From contig CAYWXT010000280.1 of the NCBI GenBank assembly GCA_964462125.1, positions 1-6,861 of the forward strand: DNA of 6,861 bases, read 5' to 3'. The stretch comes from JAWLFY01 sp964462125 (lineage in GTDB: Bacteria; Planctomycetota; Planctomycetia; Pirellulales; Pirellulaceae). The notes below the pieces were generated by a model. It was not told the DNA's origin. It did not search any database and worked only from the letters and a program-made list of their open reading frames with translations. A program made the position numbers and the translations under genes. Shown piece by piece: positions 1-5,577 of this stretch. Position 1 is the first letter of the stretch. Every line of letters starts with the position of its first letter.

Positions 1-173
1 AAACCTTGAACGTCCATCCTTGGGGCGTTGATACTGTCATGTTGGGAGAGCAATCCGGTCGAGAGTGTGGGCCCGATCGAGCGTGATCGGACGAGGCTGC
101 AATTAAAGCGGTCGGTGCGGTTCGACGCTAGAGCTGGTTTGTCGATTGCTGCTCTTTCGGTTCCCTCGCCCCC
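1..173. other. Left edge without a supportable gene
   Basis: No reading frame here shows a recognisable protein, signal peptide or family motif. The open frame from 28 to 234 on the plus strand is short, runs through a G-rich repeat and looks like chance. A frame open from the left edge (3 to 86) could be the tail of a gene outside the window, but nothing in its residues is recognisable. No tRNA-like or rRNA-like structure was seen. Confidence 0.4.
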
Positions 174-216
174 GGCGTTGTGGGGGACAGGGCGTTGTGG
201 GGGACTGGGGAGGGGG
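174..216 (+). repeat. 17-bp-period direct repeat with G-quadruplex potential
   Basis: The 15-mer GGCGTTGTGGGGGAC occurs at 174-188 and again at 191-205. Together with what follows, the plus strand has five G runs of three to five bases (182-186, 190-192, 199-203, 207-210, 212-216) separated by loops of one to six bases, which fits the usual intramolecular G-quadruplex pattern. The tract lies just beyond the stop codon of the minus-strand gene ending at 231, so the G-rich strand is the template strand for any read-through transcript. The repeat is seen directly; folding is inference. Confidence 0.65.
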
Positions 217-232
217 CTTCCGATCGCCCCTT
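211..232 (-). terminator. GC hairpin at the stop codon of the 231-1106 gene
   Basis: Read on the minus strand, AAGGGGC (232 to 226) can pair with GCCCCCT (217 to 211, one wobble) around an eight-base loop, starting inside the TAA stop codon. No T-run follows, so this is not a classical intrinsic terminator. It could protect the transcript 3' end, pause polymerase or be chance in G-rich sequence. Its G arm is shared with the overlapping G-quadruplex-like tract. Confidence 0.3.
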
Positions 233-1106
233 AGACCTCATCCGCCGGCGGTTGTGCCCCGTTGTCGGTCGGTGCTGGCGCCGGTTCGTCGTCGACCGTT
301 GGTGCTGGCGCCGGTTCGTCGTCGACCGTTGGTGCTGGCGCCGGTTCGTCGTCGACCGGGGGCGACAGATCCTCACGTAGCCGCAAAATGAGTTTATTGT
401 CCTCGACGCGGACGCTTTCGAATTTGCGGAGTATCTCCGAGGTCTCTTCATCCTTGTACAGATCCTTGGCAAGGTTCTGTTTGCTGAGCTCCTGCATGAT
501 CGATTTCGGGATCGGTTCCCCTTTGACGTCGGCTCGGGTGATCTTCACGATCAGCACGCCGTTTTCCATCGACACGTTGAAGGTCGCCGACGCATTCAGG
601 AATCGGCCGCTTCCGCCAGGGAACCCGTCGGTTGGGATGCTGACGTCCCCGGTGATCTCGCCGTTGTCGATCGAAACGTGGACCCGTCCCCGCAGCTCCT
701 CTTCGGACGCGATCAGGGCATTGATCTCCTCGTCGGTGAGTACGAGTTCTTTGGGCGGGGGGGGCGGTGGTTCAGAGACGTCGGCCTCAGAGGGGTCGCC
801 GTCGGAATCGCCTCCCTCGACGCCGGTTTTGAACGATTCGATCCGTGTCTGCAGTTCGGTGATCTCTTCTTCGGTGTACTCGACAACCGGAATCTCCGCT
901 GGGGTCTCCGATGTGTACTTCTGAACCTGACCGCGGAAGAACCAGACACCGCCCCCCACCATGACGGCCAAGGCGACGAATCCCACCCCCAACAGGGTAA
1001 GACAGCCGATAGCGAAGCAGCCACAGCCGCTCTTTTTCTCGGTCTGCGCCACCTCCGTTTGTGGTGGGTAGGCGCTGTCGGATGGAATGTCGTTTGAATC
1101 GGACAC
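231..1106 (-). CDS. Single-pass membrane protein of unknown function with tandem-repeat tail
   Basis: A 291-residue protein starting at a GTG codon (1106); no in-frame alternative exists before Met49, which lies inside the membrane segment, and no clear ribosome binding site precedes it. Residues 1-27 are polar. A cysteine-containing junction follows (KKSGCGC; Cys28, Cys30, Cys35), then a hydrophobic helix at about 31-57. Residues 66-120 are acidic and end in a six-proline run (113-118). A compact domain at about 120-247 starts 'LTDEEINALIAS' and alternates short beta-like stretches with 'GRFLNASATFNVSMENG'. The tail (251-280) is three identical VDDEPAPAPT units. The layout (membrane anchor, then a domain starting LTxxEINALI) resembles DUF2140/YpmS-like exported proteins, but that is a weak impression and I do not recognise the family. 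It diverges from the LRR gene. The domain is probably outside the membrane; function unknown. Confidence 0.85.
   Translation of the reverse strand: MSDSNDIPSDSAYPPQTEVAQTEKKSGCGCFAIGCLTLLGVGFVALAVMVGGGVWFFRGQVQKYTSETPAEIPVVEYTEEEITELQTRIESFKTGVEGGDSDGDPSEADVSEPPPPPPKELVLTDEEINALIASEEELRGRVHVSIDNGEITGDVSIPTDGFPGGSGRFLNASATFNVSMENGVLIVKITRADVKGEPIPKSIMQELSKQNLAKDLYKDEETSEILRKFESVRVEDNKLILRLREDLSPPVDDEPAPAPTVDDEPAPAPTVDDEPAPAPTDNGAQPPADEV
271..360 (-). repeat. Three tandem 30-bp units inside the 3' end of the gene
   Basis: Units at 271-300, 301-330 and 331-360 are identical except for the last two bases of the third. Each encodes ten residues, VDDEPAPAPT, so copy number changes would keep the frame. 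Identity including third codon positions points to recent duplication by slippage or unequal recombination. The product is a Pro/Ala-rich acidic tail, probably extended and disordered. Confidence 0.95.
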
Positions 1107-1155
1107 GGGGGCATCTCGCGACTGGAATGAGGGGGCATACGATCCGTCTGAGAGT

Positions 1156-1185
1156 GTTATACCGCGTCAGCCCGCCTGACGTACA
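1156..1185 (-). promoter_or_regulatory. Candidate promoter of the 231-1106 gene
   Basis: On the minus strand, TATAAC (1161 to 1156) matches five of six bases of the -10 consensus. TGTACG (1185 to 1180) is a weak -35 match, three of six, with an 18-base spacer. The predicted start of transcription would leave a leader of roughly 40 bases before the GTG. Sigma-70 consensus is only a rough guide in planctomycetes. Confidence 0.3.
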
Positions 1186-1191
1186 TCGTCA
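1165..1191. promoter_or_regulatory. Phased inverted half-sites, possible operator
   Basis: CGTCAG (1165-1170), CTGACG (1176-1181) and CGTCA (1187-1191) are alternating-orientation copies of one half-site spaced exactly 11 bp apart, forming two overlapping inverted repeats with five-base centres. They cover the spacer and -35 area of the candidate minus-strand promoter in the divergent region. A further CGTCAG lies at 1338-1343, ahead of the LRR gene. This is the kind of array a dimeric regulator could bind on one face of the helix, but the half-sites are short and chance is possible. Confidence 0.3.
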
Positions 1192-1326
1192 CTGGCGTTT
1201 CTCCAAAATCCGCCCTGTGCCAGTGGGGCCTGTGCTCAGCCGATGGGACTCGGACGGGGCTGGAAACGTGGAACCACGGCGGGCGAAAAGTGCGGGAGGT
1301 GGGGGGGCAAGCCGGCTCGACCTGAT

Positions 1327-1332
1327 TAAAAT
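1327..1332 (+). promoter_or_regulatory. Candidate -10 element for the LRR gene
   Basis: TAAAAT, five of six bases of the -10 consensus, is the only AT-rich stretch in the 70 bases ahead of the start at 1374 and would give a leader of about 35 bases. The -35 position (GGGGCA at 1304-1309) is poor. No Shine-Dalgarno sequence is evident. Instead a perfect ten-base palindrome, CGAGATCTCG (1363-1372), ends one base before the ATG. Confidence 0.3.
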
Positions 1333-1373
1333 GTTGGCGTCAGTCGTTTCCCCCACCGCATACGAGATCTCGC

Positions 1374-2501
1374 ATGCCCCACCTTCAACGATCCCCCCTG
1401 TACTGTCTGGTCATCCTCGCCCTCGCCCTTCCGCTGACCCTGCACGCCGCTGCGGATGATCCGCCGAAAAAGTCGGCTGAGGCGCCAGCGTCCAACGAGA
1501 ACGAAAACGAAAACGAAAACGAAAAGAAAGACGCCGACGAAAACGACGAGCCGAAAAAGGAGCCCGAGAAGAAGAACGACGAGAAGAACGAGAAGAAGAA
1601 CGAGAAGAAGAACGACGACGAAAAGGAAGCCGACAAGAAGAAGGCTGACGAAAAGAAAAAAGACGCTGACGAAAAAGAGACGAAAAAGGACGAGGACGCC
1701 GAGGAGAAGCAGGAGCCCGAGGAGAAGCCGGAACCGTCGGTCTTCCCCGACGCAGGTTTGGAGGCGGCAGTCCGAGCCGAGGTGTTCGAGAAACGCTACA
1801 ACGACGAGCCGATCACGAAGGAAGACGTCGCGAAAATCTCCCGTGTCGTTGGGACCGGCCAAGAGATCAAGAGCCTGGAGGGCCTGCAGCACTGCCACGC
1901 CCTGATGCTGATCGACCTCCGCGACAACGAGATCAGCGACCTGAGCCCGATCGCTGAACTGGAACGACTGCAGTCGGTCTCGCTGTCCGGCAACGAGATC
2001 TCCGACCTTTCGCCCTTGAAGAATTTAACGGCGATGCAGTTGTTGGACTTCTCCGACAACGAGATCTCCGACCTGTCGCCGCTGAAGAAGATGTCCAACC
2101 TGCGGTCGCTCTACCTAGCCAATAACAAGCTGACCTCGATCGAGCCGATCCTCGATTTGGAAAAAATCTGGTCGCTCGACGTCTCGGATAACTCCCTGAC
2201 CGAACTCGGCTCCCTGGAGAACCTCAAGTGGCTCGACACGCTCGACATCTCCAACAACGAGATCGAGTCGCTGGAACCGTTACGGTCCCTCCGCGAATTG
2301 GACATGTTGATCATGACGGACAACGAAGTGGAGGATCTCACTCCCTTGGTGGAGATGTGCCGCGCCGACGCGGAGGGAGAACGCCGCTTCGCCCCCTACC
2401 TGGAACTCTACCTGGGCGAGAATCCGGTTTCCGAGGAGAAGAAGTCGGAACAGATCGACGAGCTGAAGTCGTTCGGCGTTCGGGTCCACGAGGGTGATTG
2501 A
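1374..2501 (+). CDS. Secreted internalin-like leucine-rich repeat protein
   Basis: A 375-residue protein. Residues 1-25 form a signal peptide (Arg6, hydrophobic core 9-23, cleavage likely after Ala25-Ala27, 'LHAAADD'). Residues 28-122 are a highly charged, low-complexity spacer of Asn-Glu, Lys-Asn-Glu and Lys-Asp-Glu repeats, probably disordered. From about 123 there is an internalin-type cap ('LEAAVRAEV...ITKEDVAKI') leading into 'IKSLEGL' and about seven 22-residue LRRs (about 178-327), each of the form LxLxxNxIxDLxPL. Three of them carry the same 'NEISDLSPL'. A degenerate last repeat, 'YLELYLGENPV' (342-352), and a closing helix/strand end the protein. Such repeats form a curved protein-binding solenoid. 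No LPxTG motif or C-terminal membrane anchor is present, so it is probably periplasmic or exported. Partner and role are unknown. It is convergent with leuS and divergent from the upstream membrane-protein gene. Confidence 0.92.
   Translation: MPHLQRSPLYCLVILALALPLTLHAAADDPPKKSAEAPASNENENENENEKKDADENDEPKKEPEKKNDEKNEKKNEKKNDDEKEADKKKADEKKKDADEKETKKDEDAEEKQEPEEKPEPSVFPDAGLEAAVRAEVFEKRYNDEPITKEDVAKISRVVGTGQEIKSLEGLQHCHALMLIDLRDNEISDLSPIAELERLQSVSLSGNEISDLSPLKNLTAMQLLDFSDNEISDLSPLKKMSNLRSLYLANNKLTSIEPILDLEKIWSLDVSDNSLTELGSLENLKWLDTLDISNNEIESLEPLRSLRELDMLIMTDNEVEDLTPLVEMCRADAEGERRFAPYLELYLGENPVSEEKKSEQIDELKSFGVRVHEGD
1494..1613 (+). repeat. In-frame hexamer and dodecamer microsatellites
   Basis: Five AACGAR units occupy 1494-1523 (encoding five Asn-Glu pairs), and imperfect copies of GAGAAGAAGAAC follow at 1566-1577, 1590-1601 and 1602-1613 with a variant at 1578-1589. 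Both unit lengths are multiples of three, so slippage would alter the charged spacer length without breaking the gene. The purine bias also makes other frames and the antisense strand spuriously open. Confidence 0.9.
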
Positions 2502-2529
2502 GTTCCTGGACGATTCGGGTGAATGTCGA

Positions 2530-2554
2530 GACCGCTCCCCCGGCAGGGTCGGTC
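2530..2554. other. Hairpin in the convergent gap
   Basis: GACCG (2530-2534) pairs with CGGTC (2550-2554), with a short inner C/G pairing. No T-run follows on either strand. It lies between the 3' ends of the LRR gene and leuS and may add to 3'-end structure. Confidence 0.3.
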
Positions 2555-2564
2555 TGTAGGAACC

Positions 2565-2596
2565 GTGTGATGTCGAAGAACATCACGCTAAGTTTT
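2565..2596 (+). terminator. Candidate intrinsic terminator of the LRR gene
   Basis: GTGTGATG (2565-2572) pairs with CATCACGC (2581-2588, one G-T wobble), and T2573-A2580 can extend the stem to nine pairs with a six-base loop. It is followed by TAAGTTTT, a weak T-tract. The position, 64 bases after the LRR stop codon and 32 bases past the leuS stop, suits a shared terminator for the convergent pair. On the leuS side no T-tract follows the stem. Confidence 0.45.
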
Positions 2597-2619
2597 GACG
2601 CGTGGTCTCGGCAGGCGGA

Positions 2620-5451
2620 TCAACGCACGACGAGATTGACGAGCCGCCCGGGGATGACGATCCGTTTCACGATCTGTTTTCCTTCCGCGGCGGCTTGGAC
2701 TTTGGGGTCGGCCAGGGCGGTTTGGATGACAACCTCCTCCGCGGCGTCCGCCGGGATCTGAACCTTGCTCTTGACCTTCCCATTGATCTGAACCGGGATC
2801 TCCAGGCTGCTTTCGACCAATGCCTGCTCGTCCCACGCGGGCCAGGGCTGGGCGGAAATGCTCTGCTTTTCGCCAAGTGCCCGCCAGAGCTCTTCGCATA
2901 GATGGGGAGCGTAGGGAGAGAGCAGGACGAGGAAGGTCTTCATCGCCTCGATCGGACGTCGCTCAGCCCGGGTGAAATGATTGGTGAATTCCATCATCCG
3001 GGCGATCGCGGTGTTGAAGCCCAACGTCTCGGTATCTTCAGTGACCTTCTTGATCGTTTGGTGCAGCACCCGGCGCTGGTCGTCATCACATGGCTCGTCG
3101 GTCAGCGCTGGATGCAGCGTCATCGCCTCGGCACGCTCGACGACGATCATCCGCCAGACGCGATCGAGAAACCCGCGGACGCCACCGACTCCCGCCATGC
3201 TCCAAGGCTTGGTCGCCTCGAGCGGCCCCATGAACATTTCGTACAGCCGCAGCGCGTCGGCGCCGTACTCGCGGACGACCGCGTCGGGGTTGACGACATT
3301 GCCCCGGCTCTTGCTCATCTTGTGGGCTCGACTGTCGACGCGGATCGTGGGGTCTTCCTTGAGCACGAATCCTTCGCCCTTCTTCTCCACGTCATCCTCC
3401 GAGAGAGACCGGGCGGTCACCGGCTGTCCCGCCGCGTCGACCCGATTTCCTTCGGCATCGCGGCGGACCTTGCTTGCCGAGATCGGTTTGCCTGACGGGT
3501 CGGCATAGCCGGTGAACTCGACTTCCCCCAGGATCATTCCTTGGTTGACGAGTCGTCGGAACGGCTCGGGCGTGCTGACGTGGCCGCGGTCGTACAACAC
3601 CTTGTGCCAGAACCGGGAGTAGAGCAGGTGCAGCACGGCGTGTTCGGCGCCCCCAACGTACAGATCGACCGGCATCCACGCTTTCTCCTTCTCGGGATCG
3701 ACCGGCAGGTTCGTGTTCTTGGGATCGATGAACCGAAGGTAGTACCAACACGACCCCGCCCACTGGGGCATGGTGTTGGTCTCGCGGCGATATCGCACGC
3801 CATCGAGGTTGACATATAGCCACTCCCCCCCCGCCTTGGCCAGCGGCGGTTCTGGACGGCCGTGTGGCTTGAAGTCATCGAGATCCGGCAGCCGGACGGG
3901 AAGCGACTCGGCGGAAACGGGTCGTTTGATTCCCGTCGGCTGGCCCTGGTCGTCGAGTTCGTGCAGGATCGGAAAGGGTTCTCCCCAGAACCGTTGGCGG
4001 CTGAAGAGCCAGTCCCGCAACTTGTAGTTCACCGCCTCGCGACCAAGACCTTGGCTGGCCAATTGCTCGGTCACGGCCGACTTGACTTCCTCGGTTGATC
4101 GCCCGTCATGATGATCGCTGTTGATCGCCGTCCCATGACCGGCGTAGCAGGCGTTGCCGGCCAGGATGGCTTCTCGCTCGGGATGGTCGTTCTCGGGGGC
4201 GACCACGGGGAGGATCGGCAATTCGAACTGCTGGGCAAATTCGAAGTCTCGATCGTCGTGGGCGGGGACTGCCATGATCGCGCCGGTGCCATAGCCGGCC
4301 AATACGTAGTCGGCGATCCAGACCGGGATCGGCTTTCCAGTTACCGGATTGATCGCGTAGCTGCCGGTAAACACACCGGTCTTCGCACGATCCCCCTCGG
4401 TCCGCTCCCGGTCGCTCTTAAACGCTGCCATCTCGCGATATTCGGCCACCGATTTGGCCTCCGCCTCGGTCGCCAAGACCTCGACCATCGGATGCTCGGG
4501 AGCCAGCACCATGTAGGTGGCGCCGAAGAGCGTGTCGGGTCGCGTGGTGTAGACGCGAATCGCCTCCTCACTCGCCCATTCAGGAAACCCGCTGCGTCGG
4601 CGATCCGCCGTCCAAGCCTGGAACGCGGACTCGGAACCGATAAAAAAATCGACCTCCGCGCCGGTGCTCCGGCCAATCCAATCCTGTTGCAGTTTTTTGA
4701 TTCCCGCAGGCCAATCGAGGTCTTCGAGCCCCTGCAACAACCGCTCGGCATAGGCGGTGATTCGTAGCATCCACTGGCGGAGCGGGATCCTGCGCACCGG
4801 GTGTCCGCCCCGTTCGCTCCGCCCGTCCTGGACCTCCTCGTTGGCGAGGACCGTTCCCAGAGCCGGGCACCAATTGACCAAGGCGTCGTCCTGGTAGGCC
4901 AGACGATGACGATCCCGATAGGCTTCCACGGCGGAACGCCCCTGTTGCCGCACGTCCTCCGGGATCGGAAGCTCGTCAATCGGACGCCCCCGTTCGCTCT
5001 CGGCGTCGAACCAGGTGTCGAACAGCACGAGAAAGATCCACTGGGTCCAGCGAAAATAGTCCTCATCGGTCGTCGCCAGCATGCGGTCCCAGTCGTAGCT
5101 GAAGCCGAGCATCTTCAGCTGGCGAGTGAAATTGTCGATGTTCCGCTGAGTTTGGATCCGGGGGGGTTCACCCGTGCTGATCGCGTGCTCCTCGGCCGGC
5201 AACCCAAAGGCGTCAAAGCCCATCGGGTGCAGGACGCTCTCCCCACGCATCCGCGCGAACCGAGCGACGATGTCGGTCGCGGTGTAGCCCTCCGGGTGCC
5301 CGACGTGCAGCCCGTCGCCGCTGGGATAGGGGAACATGTCGAGAATGTATCGCTTCGGTCCGCGCGGTAGCTCTGGAGTGGCAAAGGTGCGCTGATCGTC
5401 CCAGTACTGCTGCCAGCGCGGCTCGATCTCGGCGGGGTTGTAACGGGGCAT
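2620..5451 (-). CDS. leuS: Leucyl-tRNA synthetase
   Basis: Class I aminoacyl-tRNA synthetase that charges tRNA-Leu with leucine in the cytoplasm. 943 residues. The start 'MPRYNPAEIEPRWQQYW' matches the family N-terminus; the frame stays open upstream but that part has no family character. Visible: the HIGH motif as HVGH (49-52); the WCP segment (194-196); the CP1 editing domain with its threonine-rich TTRPDT (302-307) and 'GTGAIMAVPAHDDRD' (388-402), where Asp402 aligns with the E. coli editing aspartate Asp345; KMSKS (711-715); the helical anticodon-binding domain (about 730-870); and the C-terminal domain ending 'PGRLVNLVVR'. It is about 80 residues longer than E. coli LeuRS, with extra stretches at about 147-183 and 277-296. 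The CP1-zinc cysteine cluster seen in some LeuRS is absent apart from Cys195. All key motifs are intact, so the enzyme should be active and editing-competent. Single-gene unit, no clear Shine-Dalgarno. Confidence 0.98.
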   Translation of the reverse strand: MPRYNPAEIEPRWQQYWDDQRTFATPELPRGPKRYILDMFPYPSGDGLHVGHPEGYTATDIVARFARMRGESVLHPMGFDAFGLPAEEHAISTGEPPRIQTQRNIDNFTRQLKMLGFSYDWDRMLATTDEDYFRWTQWIFLVLFDTWFDAESERGRPIDELPIPEDVRQQGRSAVEAYRDRHRLAYQDDALVNWCPALGTVLANEEVQDGRSERGGHPVRRIPLRQWMLRITAYAERLLQGLEDLDWPAGIKKLQQDWIGRSTGAEVDFFIGSESAFQAWTADRRRSGFPEWASEEAIRVYTTRPDTLFGATYMVLAPEHPMVEVLATEAEAKSVAEYREMAAFKSDRERTEGDRAKTGVFTGSYAINPVTGKPIPVWIADYVLAGYGTGAIMAVPAHDDRDFEFAQQFELPILPVVAPENDHPEREAILAGNACYAGHGTAINSDHHDGRSTEEVKSAVTEQLASQGLGREAVNYKLRDWLFSRQRFWGEPFPILHELDDQGQPTGIKRPVSAESLPVRLPDLDDFKPHGRPEPPLAKAGGEWLYVNLDGVRYRRETNTMPQWAGSCWYYLRFIDPKNTNLPVDPEKEKAWMPVDLYVGGAEHAVLHLLYSRFWHKVLYDRGHVSTPEPFRRLVNQGMILGEVEFTGYADPSGKPISASKVRRDAEGNRVDAAGQPVTARSLSEDDVEKKGEGFVLKEDPTIRVDSRAHKMSKSRGNVVNPDAVVREYGADALRLYEMFMGPLEATKPWSMAGVGGVRGFLDRVWRMIVVERAEAMTLHPALTDEPCDDDQRRVLHQTIKKVTEDTETLGFNTAIARMMEFTNHFTRAERRPIEAMKTFLVLLSPYAPHLCEELWRALGEKQSISAQPWPAWDEQALVESSLEIPVQINGKVKSKVQIPADAAEEVVIQTALADPKVQAAAEGKQIVKRIVIPGRLVNLVVR

Positions 5452-5497
5452 GGGCGTGGTTCGAAATGAACGGGATGGCAAGGGAACGTAGCCCAGG

Positions 5498-5503
5498 ATT
5501 CTA
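5498..5503 (-). promoter_or_regulatory. Candidate -10 element of leuS
   Basis: On the minus strand TAGAAT (5503 to 5498) matches five of six bases of the -10 consensus, 46 bases upstream of the ATG at 5451, within the 126-bp gap to the divergent lipoprotein gene. The -35 position is poor (CTTACG with a 17-base spacer). No T-box-like leader or Leu-codon leader peptide fits in the short leader. Confidence 0.35.
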
Positions 5504-5577
5504 GGCCATGGAATCGCGATCGTAAGGTGCCCGACCGCCCTTGACCCCGGGGGTGGCGAGCCGGTACGGACGACCTC

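Noticed and set aside
6..35. TTGAAC/GATACT pair near the left edge as a promoter
   Set aside because: Both match only four of six bases and no gene follows downstream on the plus strand.
753..770. G-rich run on the plus strand as a regulatory element
   Set aside because: It is explained by the polyproline codons (residues 113-118) of the first gene.
262..924. Ser-rich 220-codon open frame on the plus strand opposite the first gene
   Set aside because: Shadow of the 231-1106 gene: its repeats are the antisense of the VDDEPAPAPT units, and it shows no signal peptide or domain.
1326..1898. Antisense open frame of 190 codons rich in Leu/Val/Phe, resembling a membrane protein
   Set aside because: It is the mirror of the Lys/Glu codon repeats in the LRR gene: antisense of AAG/GAG/GAC gives Leu/Phe/Val. 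No independent start signal or family pattern.
1456..1905. Arg/Lys/Thr-rich open frame on the plus strand
   Set aside because: Frame-shifted reading of the same purine-rich repeat; basic composition is a by-product of the microsatellite.
5541..5570. TTGACC ahead of the lipoprotein gene as a -35 box
   Set aside because: The matching -10 region (TACGGA at 5565-5570) is too poor, and it would place the transcript start on the ATG.
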